Source: Quercus robur
Taxonomy: Eukaryota; Streptophyta; Magnoliopsida; Fagales; Fagaceae
NCBI RefSeq assembly: GCF_932294415.1
Contig: NC_065545.1
Coordinates: 18,170,857-18,234,856, forward strand
DNA: 64,000 nt
Direction: 5' to 3'
This document shows positions 36,093 to 47,500 of the stretch, piece after piece. Position 1 is the stretch's first letter. Each line of letters starts with the position of its first letter. The notes below the pieces were generated by a model, which saw nothing but the letters and a program-made list of their open reading frames with translations, made no database searches and was not told the origin of the DNA. The position numbers were made by a program, and so were the translations under genes.

Positions 36093-36661
36093 TGTAGGGA
36101 TAAGGGCCAAAAATTGTATATTGGGCCTTGGACTTTAGCCGAGGACGTTGATTGGTCTGAAGATGAATAAACAATAGTGAGGATGTTAAGTTCAAAGTCC
36201 CATAAGTAACATGTAAGTAGAAAGGTTAGGAAAAGTGGTCCGAGGAGGAGTGTCTCCTCGGATAAACAAAGCAAAGGTCAAATGTATATTCTATTACTCA
36301 AAGTGGCCTTCTAGGAAGTTTTACTGAGAGAGACGTACATCATGAACGTACTGGAAGAGTGGAAGTTAGGAAATATCTAAGAAAAAGCTGTTGCAACAAA
36401 ATCCTAGCAAGCAAAATTGTATTTGTAACTGTTTCCAATTAATATACACTAGAACTTACCTCCTCGGACCGGGCCGAGAGTGAATTTATTTAGGTCAATC
36501 CTTTTGGTTTTTGTTTGATTATCTTTCAAACATATTCTATCCATTGTTTAACTCATTAGGACCTAGTTCTCCAACTTACTCTCTACAAATTTATTGTGTT
36601 GGGCTCACTAGGTTTATATCCCTTTATATTTTGGGTTTGGACTTCAAAATGTGTCCCCACA
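36093..36661 (+). repeat. 3' LTR of the Tat-type element (copy 1)
   Basis: Starts TGTAGGGATAAGGG and ends CCCCACA, preceded by the purine-rich 'ttttgaggggctat' and followed by the target repeat ACACT. It is much closer to the LTR at 39367 than to the 5' LTR. Confidence 0.9.
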
Positions 36662-36799
36662 ACACTCATCATACTCCTATGAATTTTTGTGATTGAAAAA
36701 TGTAGTAATCCCAATTTATAATAAATGCAAATCATTAACCTTTATCAAAAAAATAGAAGAGCCTCTAAGCATGTGCGTGAGTGTGTGCTTAGAGGCTAG
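36662..36799. mobile_element. Foldback MITE, right arm (copy 1)
   Basis: Reverse complement of the left arm at 21588-21735, ending TGCTTAGAGGCTAG. The last 38 bases also form their own hairpin. It continues directly from the LTR's ACACT repeat. No target duplication of the MITE itself was found. Confidence 0.8.
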
Positions 36800-37253
36800 T
36801 AATTGTAAAAATTTACCTTATTGCTAAGTTATCAACTAGTATATATATTTTATTTTTTTTTTCTAGTAAAAAAAAAATAAAATAAAAAACCTTATCAAGA
36901 AAAAATCTAAGATCATATTCTTTTATGACAAGGATTAATAATTGTAAAAATGTGTGTGGTAAAAGATGTAGTCCTAAAATTAATCATATTTCTTTCTTAA
37001 AAAAAAAATCATATTTAAACTTAAAATCCCATTACCACATGTTCAACTTTTATTACCCCGACCCAGCTTCCAAACCAACCTAAAAAGTACAGAATCTCTT
37101 CCCAACACTCAGAAAATTGCAAATTAGGGTTTCAACTTTCAATTTCGTTCCCTTTTTTTCTTTTTTCTTTTCCTCTTTTGCCCTAATTCAAATTCTCTGT
37201 GATTCGCAAAATTTCCTCTTCCATTTAGCTTGAATTCCAACCCCTTTGCAACA

Positions 37254-37428
37254 ATGAAGCATCAGAAACCACGAGACGAGGAAAACAGGGGGGAAAACAA
37301 TGGCTCAAATTCGATAAAAATGAACAACAACATGAAGAAGAAGAAGAGATTAGGTGGGGGTGGCCTTTCGCTCGAGGCATTCGCTAATGCCAAAACAAAA
37401 GGAGATTTTTACAACCTATCTATCATAA
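37254..37428 (+). pseudogene. Orphan FYV7 first exon in duplication copy 1
   Basis: The open 175-bp exon starts ATGAAGCATCAG and ends ACCTATCTATCATAA with a GT donor at 37429-37430. It corresponds to 40553-40733, two Asn codons shorter. About 450 bp of upstream sequence is duplicated with it, so it has the same promoter sequence as the true gene. Later exons are absent: downstream lies the second copy of the LTR-element tail. Transcription from here could be spliced to exon 2 at 42580 by skipping the copy, or could end inside transposon sequence. It is not a complete gene. Confidence 0.85.
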
Positions 37429-37696
37429 GTACTTTTTTTTTTCATTTATTTTGATAAAGTTTCAGTCTTTTTTTCTTTTTTGAAGGTTTTTGTTGTTTGA
37501 GTCTTTGACAATTTGTGTTTTTTAGTTATTGGGTTATTTATTTCAATTTGATTTATTTTTTGGGTTATTTTGTTAGTTCTGTTTGATGGGTATGAGGTAG
37601 TGGGACTTGAAAGCTGAGACTGTTTGGTTTAGAGCTAAATTTCTGGTTGGTTGATGAGAAAATGCAGGAAAAGGAAATAAAAGAATTTTGAGCTAT

Positions 37697-39934
37697 GAGG
37701 TCTCTTAGGCTTTTATTCCCCCGGTTCAGTGCCATCTCATCTTCCTCTTCTTCGAAGGTACTGTCTGGACGAGCAATTACCAAAGTTGGGGCGTGAACAC
37801 CTGAGTGCTTGTCAGGCTCATCCTCAGCGTCCGAGATGTGAACTATCTGAGCCTCTTGAGCTTCCTCTTCCTCAAAATGAAATTTGTCTATCTCGTCCTC
37901 AAGTGTTAGACGTAAAGAGGCAATCTCCTCCCTTGGTGCTACTGTTGCCTCAGGCAAAACTTGTTGAAGTGGCAATACAACAGGTGGAAGATCTCTCCGA
38001 GCTAAAAATCCAGGCACGAAGACGTCTATACGGGCCAATCAGGAGTCACCAGCTCTTATCGCCTGACTCGCCTCCTAGAAGATTCTTGACAAGGGCTCGC
38101 AGTTAAGTACTAAGTGAGGGGCTGACAACTGCCTATTCTCACTTACAAAGACCTCGGACCTCAGCAAATAGTTGAGAGCCGTTGACCAGTTTGAGTCTTG
38201 GAGTGACGTGTCTTTTATCTGCAAAAACATCCTAGGAGGAAATCATAATCAGACCAATGAAAATTATCATTAGAAGAAGATGAAGTGTTAAAAATGAAAA
38301 GGGATAAAACTAAAAGGGCTAAATCCCCTGCCAAAGGGACTAATCCTAAGGTATCCCACCTGGCTCTCCCACCCGAGTTAGGCAATGAAGACCGTCATGC
38401 CACTCCTCGGAGACAATCAGGTAGTCATCCTTCATGCCTTTGTTAGACTTAGGAATGCAGGATATTAGTCTAACGATGTCAGACCGAGACTTGAGATAAT
38501 ATCCCGCGCTGGTAAGTTTGTAGCACTCGTACATATGAACTACATCAAACCACATGAGCCCCAAGCCCATTTGCTCATTGAGAGCGTCTACGCTACCTAA
38601 GATCCTAAATAAGTTAGGGGCGCACTGGTGGGGAGTCAACCTATGATTGATTAGATAGTCTTGGGTCACCCTGCCCATAGGGATTATCATCCCTCCTTTT
38701 ATGAAAGCGATCATAGAGATGACTACCTCCCTTTCCTCCCTGTTTGTGACTATTTATTCTGGAGCACAGTATTGCAGGGTTACTCCTTACTGAATGTGGT
38801 ACTTGGCCCTAAACCTTCCATACCAGCATCAGAATCTACTAGGTGCTTAAACCTACCATCTGGCTAATCTAAAGGGAAATGGATGAGACAAAGAATGGAA
38901 GGCCAAGGAGATTGACCAAGGAGAAAATAACCTAGAAGAAATAAAGAATAAAAACTTATGGAAAGTGAACAAGTGACGCTATAGGAAGTCCTTGAAAGAT
39001 TGAGAGTTTTTGAAAGGTTGAGAGCTCTTGAGAGTTTGAAAATTTTTGTAAAGTGAGAAAAAGTGAGCCCTTCATGCACCTTATATAGGAGGTAAGATTA
39101 AGTAGGAGTTATCCCACTCAAAATTTGAAGAAAAATGTCCACCATAGGATCTGCTCCTCACCATTGGATGCGGGGAACAAAGTGCCACCTAGAGCAATTA
39201 ATGACGCGTCATGGGTTTCAAGGCGTTAGCAACAATTATAAGAAGCACCTGACAGTGCTCCCACGTGTGTAAATCATAGGAATTGGTAATTTTAACTCTT
39301 AAGAAATCAAAATTCCAATTCTTCTCCTCGGATAAAAGGGAAAAACTCAGAATTTTGAGGAGTTATTGTAGGAATAAGGGCCAAAAATTGTATATTGGGC
39401 CTTGGATTTTAGCCGAGGACGTTGATTGGTCTGAAGATGAATAAACAATAGTGAGGATGTTAAGTTCAAAGTCCCATAAGTAACATGTAAGTAGAAAGGT
39501 TAGGAAAGGTGGTCCGAGGAGGAGTGTCTCCTCGGATAAACAAAGCACAGGTCAAATGTATATTCTATTACTCAAAGTGACCTTCTAGGAAGTTTCGCTG
39601 AGAAGGACGTGCATCATGAACGTACTGGAAGAGTGGAAGTTAGACAATATCTAAGGAAAAACTGTTGCCAACAAAATCCTAGCAAGCAAAATCGTATTTG
39701 TAACTGTTTCCAATTAATATACACTAGAACTTACCTCCTCGGACCAGGTCGAGAGTGAATTTATTTAGGTCAATCCTTCTGGTTTTTGTTTGATTATCTT
39801 TCAAACATATTCTATCCATTGTCTATTTCATTAGAACCTAGTTTTCCAACTTACTCTCTACAAATTTATTATGTTGGGCTCACTAGGTTTATATCCCTTT
39901 ATTTTAGGTTTGGACTTCAAAACGTGTCCCCACA
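37697..39934 (-). mobile_element. Duplicated tail of the Tat-type element, fossil fragment
   Basis: Copy of the antisense block (pieces 38038-37565 and 38714-38346) and the 3' LTR. It came by segmental duplication and not by a new insertion, because it lacks a 5' end and shares the same ACACT flank. A TATATAAGG box recurs at 39087-39079. Broken. Confidence 0.85.
39367..39934 (+). repeat. LTR of the Tat-type element (duplicated copy)
   Basis: TGTAGGAATAAGGG...CCCCACA, followed by ACACT at 39935-39939. It ends about 620 bp before the FYV7 start codon, so it borders the promoter of that gene. Confidence 0.9.
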
Positions 39935-40136
39935 ACACTCATCATACTCCTATGAATTTTTGTGATTGAAAAATGCAGTAATCCCAATTTATAATAAATG
40001 CAAATTATTAACCTTTATCAAAAAAATAGAAGAGCCTCTAAGCATGTGCGTGAGTGCGTGCTTAGAGGGTAATAATTGTAAAAATTTACCTTATTGCTAA
40101 GTTATCAGCTAGTATATATATTTTATTTCTTTTCTA

Positions 40137-40182
<46 letters not shown>

Positions 40183-40552
40183 ATCAAGAAAAAATCTAAG
40201 ATCATATTCTTTTATGACAAGGATTAATAATTGTAAAAATGTGTGTGGTAAAAGATGTAGCCCTAAAATTAATCATATTTCTTTCTTTTTTTTTAAAAAA
40301 AAATCATATTTAAACTTAAAATCCCATTACCACGTGTTCAACTTTTATTACCCAGACCCAGCTTCCAAACCAACCTGAAAAGTACAGAATCTCTTCCCAA
40401 CACTCAGAAAATTGCAAATTAGGGTTTCAACTTCCAACTTCCAACTTCGTTCAATTTTTTTTTTTTTTTCCCTCTTTTGCCCTAATTCCAATTCTCTGTG
40501 ATTCGCAAAATTTCCTCTTCCATTTAGCTCGAATTCCAACCCCTTTGCAACA
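39935..40552 (+). promoter_or_regulatory. FYV7 upstream region with MITE arm and A-run
   Basis: 39935-40070 is the duplicated right arm of the foldback MITE. An A-run lies at 40143-40178 and the leader is rich in pyrimidines before the ATG at 40553. No clear TATA box was seen, as is common for housekeeping genes. The same region exists at 36662-37253. Confidence 0.55.
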
Positions 40553-43446
40553 ATGAAGCATCAGAAACCACGAGACGAGGAAAACAGGGGGAAAAACAAT
40601 GGCTCAAATTCGATAAAAATGAACAACAACAACAACATGAAGAAGAAGAAGAGGTTAGGTGGGGGTGGCCTTTCGCTCGAGGCATTCGCTAATGCCAAAA
40701 CAAAAGGAGATTTTTATAACCCATCTCTCATAAGTACGTTTTTTTTTTTTTTTTTCATTTATTTTGATAAAGTTTCAGTCTTTTTTTCTTTTATGAAGGT
40801 TTTGTTGTTTTGAGTCTTTGACAATTTGTGTTTTTTAGTTATTGGATTATTTATTTCAATTTGATTTATTTTTTGGGTTATTTTGTTAGTTCTGTTTGAT
40901 AGGTATGAGGTAGTGGGACTTGAGAGCTGAGACTGTTTGGTTTAGAGCTAAATTTCTGGTTGGTTGCAGAGAAAATGCAGGAAAAGGAAATAAAAGAATT
41001 TTGAGCTATATGGAAATAATAGTAACTTTCTAGAATTCCAATATCTAATGTTTTATATGTACTAGTATTTGTGGAATTAGAATTTTTTTTATTTTTACGG
41101 TATTTCAGCCTAGTGGGGATGAAAGCTTTAGGCTTTTCAAGCTGTAGAATGCTTGTGTGATTCTATATGGTTTTTCGACTGGATGAATTTTGAAAGGCAA
41201 TTTCAGTTTTAGAAACTATACAAAATTGTTATTGACCAACTTTGTCCTAATCTTGCAGAGTCCGGTTCACTTTGAAAAAGGGTTTGCTGGTTAGCTTAGT
41301 TTAGATGAATAGATGATGTTCCTCTTTGTTTTGTATTAAAGAGCTGAACTGCGTCAAGAGCCTTATAGCTCAATTGGCACCTCCTGGTGTTTCCAATGGA
41401 GAAGTATGGGGTTCAAATCCCCCCACCCCCAACTATCAAATTATAAAAAAGTGAGCTGAACAGCATAGTGCATTGTATGAATTGGTCAGGATTAGTATTT
41501 GTGGAATGAGAAATATTTTTTTTGGTATTCCAGCCTGGTGGGGTGGGGATGCAAACTTTAGACTTTTCTAGTTGTACAATGCTTCTGTAATTCTGGTCTT
41601 TTGCCTGAATGAATTTTGAAAGGAAATTATAGTTTTAAAAACTAAATACCAAATTCTTATTGACCGACTTGGTGTCATAAACTTTCAGTCTCCAGTTCAC
41701 TACTTCAGTTTGAAAAAGGGTTTTCTGTTTAGCCTTTTTTAAATGATGTTCCTCTTTGATTCATATTAAGTGAGCTGAACTGCATTGTTTGTACTTTGTA
41801 GTTCGAATCGGTTAGGACCCCCCATAAACATGAGATATGATGTGTTAGTTATTCACTGTGTTCTCATACGGTCAATAACTTACAAACCATGTGAGTTGTA
41901 CACTAGGACGAGGGAGACTGTGGATGTTCTTGAATTCCTTTTGAGAGAAATGTAGGTATATTCCAGCTAATAATTTAGGAAGCACCGACACTATATTTGG
42001 GGTGTGTACCCATGCTTCCTAGGTAAGAGCTACAAAAATTGTTGTGTCGCCATGTCATATGTGTACCCATGCTTCTTAGCTAATAATATATTTAATTTTT
42101 ACAAAAATAGAATTATGTTGTGAAATGAGCAACGAGAACATCATTTTCAAAGATGGTGATAACAATTGTTTTCAAGGATTAGGGCAAGGAAAATGAGTTG
42201 GCAGAGCAGAGAGCCATTTTTTAACCAGAGCTACCTGAACTTTGATGTATATAAAAGCCACTGATTGAACTTGTTTGCTGAATGGACCCCTTTATTACCG
42301 TGCAACTTGGGGGCATAGCACCTGCTGTCCGTCGAGGATAATGATCCATTATCCTCTGTTTGTTTCCTAGATGGGTGAAAGAGCAAAAAATGATACTAAT
42401 CTCAAATATAAAAGAAGTGATAATGATTAAGAATTTGTTTCATCTTGTTCTTTCCAAGAATGAAGTGGAGAAAAAAATATTCTTTTCTGAAAGAGAATGG
42501 AAAGATGTCAGTGATTATAAATTTTGCTTTGTCATACTGTGGTATTTTAACTGACAGGTTCCTGTTTCATTTCTTTCAGAGAAGCAAAAGGAGTTTTATA
42601 AGAATGCAAAGCATGTGAAGAAGTATAAGAAGTTGCTAAAGCAACAAAGTCAGCAACATGATATTTCCTCAGCTATAAGATCCGTTGAGGTTTGATATGA
42701 CATCTACTTCATCTGAATGTTAGATTGTTTTGTTGGTTTCTCTCTAAAAATAGGTTTAGAACTAAATAAAAATGTCAAATACCACAAGTTTTACCATAAA
42801 CAATTGTATCACTATTTCTGAAATACAATTCATTACTCATGTCCTATAAAATTATTTTTTTTTTTTTAAATAAAAATTTAAAAAAAAAAAAAAAAAAAAA
42901 TCTTTTTAGGTAGTATGTGGATTTCAATTTGGAGTATTAGTTCCTAGTTTGAAGTCCTAATTATCATTACATTGTTTGGATCATTTATTTAAAGCACTGA
43001 TTTTGAAATAGAAAAAATGCTTGGTGGTGTTTTAAGTTTATACCACTCAGAAGTCAAAACCCCAACCCCAAACCCATCGCATCCATATAGATTTGTAGTT
43101 GCATGTGGAGTTTGGAAGCTTAAGTCACATACCATTCTGGTGTTTGTTGCAGGATGAGAATGAAACTGAAGATGGAAGCAGTATGGGTTTGAACAAACAG
43201 AACAAGAAGAATCCTGGTATACCCAGTTTGAAAGAAATGTATGATAAGAAGCATGAAAAGAAAGAGAAGGAAAGGATTGAGATGCAGGCAGTTCTTCAAG
43301 CAAAGAAGGAAGAGAGAGAAAAGGCTGAAGCTCGGAGGAAGGCTGCAAGAGAGAAGATGTTCAAGAAGACGAGAGCAGGCCAGCCTGTTATGAAGTATAG
43401 AATTGAGCATCTTTTGGAGACTATTCAAAATTCAGCCAAAAACTGA
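40553..43446 (+). CDS. FYV7-like rRNA-processing protein
   Basis: Three exons: 40553-40733, 42580-42689, 43153-43446, all GT..AG with consistent phase, giving 194 residues. The protein is very basic and Lys/Glu-rich. Its N-terminal block KKKRLGGGGLSLEAFANAK, the exon 1/2 junction FYNPSLIKKQKEFYKNAK, a predicted coiled coil (about residues 125-170, KKHEKKEKERIEMQAVLQ, AEARRKAAREKMFKK) and the C-terminal RAGQPVMKYRIEHLLETIQ match what I know of the FYV7/rRNA_processing family. Yeast Fyv7 is nucleolar and acts in 18S rRNA maturation; the plant role is inferred. Intron 1 (1.85 kb) holds a tandem repeat and a SINE. Exon 1 and the promoter are duplicated upstream at 37254-37428. The gene is convergent with TIR1. 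Confidence 0.85.
41060..41783. repeat. Diverged tandem repeat in FYV7 intron 1
   Basis: Unit 1 (41060-41352) and unit 2 (41489-41783) share 'agtatttgtggaat', 'gaatgaattttgaaagg'-like words, 'gatgttcctctttg' and the end 'gagctgaactgc'. They have diverged clearly, and a SINE inserted at the end of unit 1 separates them. Confidence 0.8.
41353..41452 (+). mobile_element. Short tRNA-derived SINE in FYV7 intron 1
   Basis: A 100-bp element with pol III A-box-like TAGCTCAATTGG and B-box-like GGTTCAAATCC and an A-rich end. It is flanked by near-identical 12-bp repeats GAGCTGAACTGC (41341-41352) and GAGCTGAACAGC (41453-41464). It is too short and poorly folded for a tRNA gene. Confidence 0.8.
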
Positions 43447-44384
43447 GTGCAAAAGTTCCTCAATTAGTGCTGAGCTCAATTGTACTTTGGTTGTTTTAGA
43501 GCTAGATTTCCATTGGGGGTAAAAAAAAAAACTTGATTGTTAAACTTTTCTGTAGCAAAATTTTTCTGTGGCAATGCGATAGACAAATACAATATTTCCC
43601 CTTCCTTTTCTCCACCTGCCCCTTCTCCCCTTTTCTTGTTTTGTAACAGTAGATATAATGGAAAGAATACAATTACTGAAAACAATTTTAATATGATAGA
43701 GAGAAATTGGTATTCTGTACTGTAATCCTGCAATATTGTTTATCAGTAAAATATGTAATTTGTCATAGTATTGAATTCATTTCATGTTTCTACCCAATTT
43801 TTTTTTCTCCTCTCTCCAAAGCTCTTCTTTTTTTTTCTTTTCTTTTTTTCCTTTTTCTTTTTCCTTTTTTTTTTTTTTTTTTCTTTTTTAACTGTATTTT
43901 TTGGGTGATCAAATTGCATTCATATTTAACAGTGGAAAAATATCCCTCTGAGACAGGCTAATACTTAAACATCTCTTAACTTTTTCATTAAGTGCCTTAG
44001 GACGTTAATTTTGTAATTTTTTTTAATTATTTATTTATATCAGAAGCTCGTTTGCTCAATGCTCTTACCAATTATACAGGATAATTTATACTAAAAGTAA
44101 AAGAAAAAGAAAAAGGAAGAAACTCTGATCATTTTATTAAAAGATTCACTGCAGCAAAACATTCTCTGCAATCAGACAAATAAGTCAGTGACTTGCAGTC
44201 ACTTTTTTGTACCCTTAACATGAACCATATCACTACGAAAACCCCCTCTATGTGTACTATTGACCAGGGTCATCATATCCAAAATAAAGACCAAAAGCTA
44301 AAAACTATGAAGGGAAATTCAGACAGACCAAAATACATCAAGCCCCAGGATCTTCAACAAAGAAGGTTGTCACTTGTCAAGGAC
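43447..44384. other. FYV7 3' region and intergenic, low complexity
   Basis: The FYV7 3' untranslated region comes first. A pyrimidine-rich stretch with long T-runs covers 43796-43888. No further gene is supported. Confidence 0.5.
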
Positions 44385-44537
44385 TCAAGCATAGCGAGGA
44401 ACAGCAATTAAAACCCGCCTTGGTGTTGGAGGTCTGCTGCAGAGGATCATAAGGGTCATAGCTATCACCAACGCCACCAGCAGTCCCATAAAATCCAAAC
44501 CTTCAGCTGCTAATTCCGAGCACACAAGCTTTCCCAT
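44385..44537 (-). CDS. Small one-helix membrane peptide, unknown function
   Basis: A 50-residue ORF: MGKLVCSELAAEG, then a hydrophobic helix (FMGLLVALVIAMTLMIL, residues about 16-32), then a basic, proline-containing tail (CSRPPTPRRVLIAVPRYA). The helix plus Arg/Pro tail looks like a family of short plant membrane proteins I recall only vaguely; I cannot name it. The frame stays open upstream of this Met (FFYLGKGVAGRFLFEALV), so the start could be earlier or spliced. No strong promoter was found. It lies between FYV7 and TIR1 on the TIR1 strand. No break is visible. Confidence 0.5.
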   Translation of the reverse strand: MGKLVCSELAAEGLDFMGLLVALVIAMTLMILCSRPPTPRRVLIAVPRYA

Positions 44538-47500
44538 CACCAAAGCTTCAAACAAGAACCTCCCCGCAACTCCTTTGCCAAGATAGAAGAAGAAAGAATC
44601 ACATATGCCTTAGAAAAATGAGATTGTAGTAGTATTTATTAATCTATTGAAGTCAACTAAGACCAAGACTTGAAAAATTCTTAATATGTTCACGCATGAT
44701 TAATATGAAGATTCTAGGAAAAAGAATGACGTCGTTGAATTTATTGTTGAAAATGGATGACTTCATACCGTGACACCGTCATACGCCAATACCAACCTAG
44801 AAAGCTCAATGTGAATAGACTGGTTTTACATTATTTATTGAATTTGAGGGTTGGTAATTGTAAGTTCAAAATTATTGGTTTCCGGGCGGCCTTTCAGTGT
44901 TGAAAAAGTCAGTTTTTGTGACACGATTATGCCAGTAAGTCCAAAACTGATATAAACAGATGTGACTGACTGACTTGGCGTATACTACACCCGGTTTGCA
45001 TCAAATTTTTTTTCTTTTTAGAAGTTGGGCTCACACAGTTCAACTGGGCTTCTTCTCCCATCTAGAAAGGAGAGGTGAAAGCCCATAGAACTCTTTTAGG
45101 TGAAAGTATAAGCCCAGATTTGTTGCAAAATGGGGTTCAAGTTTCTATGTGAGCCATGACTCCCACTCCCACGGCCACAGGCACGGGTCCCTTTACCACT
45201 TCTTCAAGAATAGGAATAGAATGTGCACTCTGGAGTGCCATGACAATGAAATGTGATAGAGCAATTCCTTCAAATACAAGTTCAAGAACCCAGACATGTG
45301 CAAGTGCAGTGCAGCCAGTCCTGGTCAAACAGGAACTAGGACTAAAATGCTACCCAATATTCCTGGTTAACCACCAAGTTTGTACAACTTATCATAATAA
45401 ATCTTTAGCAAAAGTAAATATACACATAATAGAATGCAAGAACTGAAATCCTGTTGTACGAAAACCAACTTCGATTTATGGTATATGGTAAAAAATGGAA
45501 TTGTTATAAACACAAAAAATCTAGCTTTTTCAGCATAGGACTGTAAATGACAATTCATAGAATTGGATTCCAACCTGCATTTCTTTCTATGCTTTGGCAG
45601 GCTATAATCATTGTATCACAGAAGTTAGGAAGCCACAATCATGATGCACACATATCGGGCTCATTTGGGAGTCATATTTGCAAATTTCGCTAGTTTGGTA
45701 CCAAGGAAATGGGCCATCTAAAAACTGAACCAATGCAACTTTAACTGAACCATTAGTATAACTTTATAATACAAAGCATGAATCAGTAACTGTGATATAA
45801 TAATGAGTGTGGGGTGAAAGAATAAAATCAGAGTGATGAAATCAGCAAAAGAAATCATAGTAATAGTAATAAGAGAATATAAATGATGGTGATCATCAAT
45901 AGAAAACGTGTGGCCATCATCAACCAATAAAATGTCTGGAATTTCATTACGCCAGCCACTTTCACACAATGGTTACCTCTCTTCACTTTTTTTTTTTTTC
46001 TAAATTTTAATTTATTTTTTAGTTGGGTCAGTCTTGTGGGGTTGAGGGTGTCTGTGTTATGTTATTGTCTGTCTACCTGTCCTGATTTCTTTCTGTTTTT
46101 CTTTTCTTTTATAAAATTTTGTTTATAAACTTTATCTCATCTAAATATATGTTAATCTCTGTGGCTATCTGATATTCAAATTTCACATAGGAGGCTCATG
46201 TACAACACTACAACTTTGGTTGCTGGGTCATTTATCAGGTTGTGGTGTGGTGTAGAAAAGCGAGCGTGAATGTAGCAAAAAGTTGTGGACACCATCCAAT
46301 GTCACTGAATCTATCACGTGGCTCACCAGTCGAGGCCCTCTCTCTCTCTCACTCTCTCTTTCTCCAATGAAATTGAACAAAAAGTGAAAGTTACCATACT
46401 AAGATAGAACATTTAACTAGAGGTGCACTTTTCATGCAACTGACGGTAAAATTCTGGGCCTTTTTTACATTCATTACCTGTTTGTCCTCCTCTATAATAA
46501 GAAGCTCCATATTTTGCTGGGTGGTAATTGCTGGTTGGTAATCTATGTGCTTAAAAGTACCTCAGTCCATTCCAGAAATTTATGTGCAGTGTCCAAATGT
46601 ACCTTAGAATTTTAGACCTTAAACTGTACAATTTCGATGTCTTTTACCCCAAATATTAAGAACTGCACCAATCCCATATCAGAAATTGAACCAAAACCAG
46701 ACCTCACACCTTAACACCACATGCCTCCTGTTCCTTCTCCACCTTACTGAGACTTTGATGACAATGTCATTTACTTTCGATATATCTCTCTTATTAGTTC
46801 TTCAATATACAAAACTTTACCAAGTCAACTTTAAAAAAAATCACAAGTAGCAAAAGCTGCATACCAGACACATGAACTTGATTTCTAATTTTCCAACTTT
46901 GAACAACCATTTTATACGTCTCTCCTTTATTGTTATTTTTTTTCTTAATCCTTAATAACAAACAGAAGCTCAAAAAGAGTGATCTATCATAGCAACAATA
47001 TGATAGGCCAACCCTTTTCTTTCTCCTTTTTTTTTTTTAATATACATATTTCCCATATCTAGTAGCTGAAATTTTCTTCTCCCATGTCCCTTGTGTAGTG
47101 TGTACAATTGAATTCGAAATGGATAATACAGTGACGAGCAACAACCATACAAGAAGTCAACTGGAATAGACGAAAATTTTGCAATCATGGGTAATCATAA
47201 GAAAACAGTACAAGTGTATGCACATGCCTTAACGGTCTCAAATGACCAATTCAACGGACTAAACCTCTACTGGACAAAATGCATTTCCATGGAGAGAAGG
47301 GAGAGGGGGAAAAAGTAGGGCTAGTATACGACCGTATGGAAAATGAGGGGCAAGAAAAATGAGGGATGGTATTGGTAGCACATGTGAGTAATACGCTAGA
47401 CAAGGCAAGTTATTTAACCAAATTATAATTACTGCTTTACTGGTTGAGAGAGAGAGAGAGCAAAGGAAAACCCCCGGTGAAAGAAAGTGGAAACTGGAAA

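Larger units (their letters stand above)
21785..36661 (+). mobile_element. Ty3/gypsy LTR retrotransposon, Tat lineage, fossil
   Basis: An old element of about 14.9 kb including a nested 3.9-kb hAT. Ends: LTRs TGTAGGGATAAGGGCC...CACA or TACA at 21785-22584 and 36093-36661, with 5-bp target repeats ACACT at 21780-21784 and 36662-36666. The tRNA primer-site-like sequence ATTAGCGCTGTCTGTGGGA follows the 5' LTR. Gag and pol parts are in the order gag, protease, reverse transcriptase, RNase H, second RNase H, integrase. The second RNase H and an antisense gene block downstream of pol are marks of the Tat group. The element is clearly broken, with around ten or more interruptions. It is older than the 3.3-kb duplication that copies its tail. 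Confidence 0.9.
34327..37696 (+). repeat. Tandem duplication, copy 1 (LTR-element tail plus FYV7 promoter and exon 1)
   Basis: The unit starts in the antisense block of the LTR element (GAGGTCTCTTAGG), runs through the 3' LTR (36093-36661), the MITE arm and the FYV7 upstream region, and ends in FYV7 intron 1 (GAATTTTGAGCTAT). The same order follows immediately at 37697-41009. The junction at 37695-37697 keeps 2 bp (AT) common to both parent ends. Copies differ by scattered substitutions and small indels. Confidence 0.93.
37697..41009 (+). repeat. Tandem duplication, copy 2
   Basis: Second unit of the duplication described at 34327-37696. It ends where the sequence departs from copy 1 after GAGCTAT at 41009. 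It contains the LTR-element tail (37697-39934), the MITE arm (39935-40070), the FYV7 promoter and the functional exon 1. Confidence 0.93.

Noticed and set aside
37697-39934. Independent second LTR-element insertion
   Set aside because: Same target repeat, same flanks and no 5' end; it is part of the segmental duplication.
45137-45446. Possible small gene on either strand
   Set aside because: No recognisable domain, start context or splice partner.
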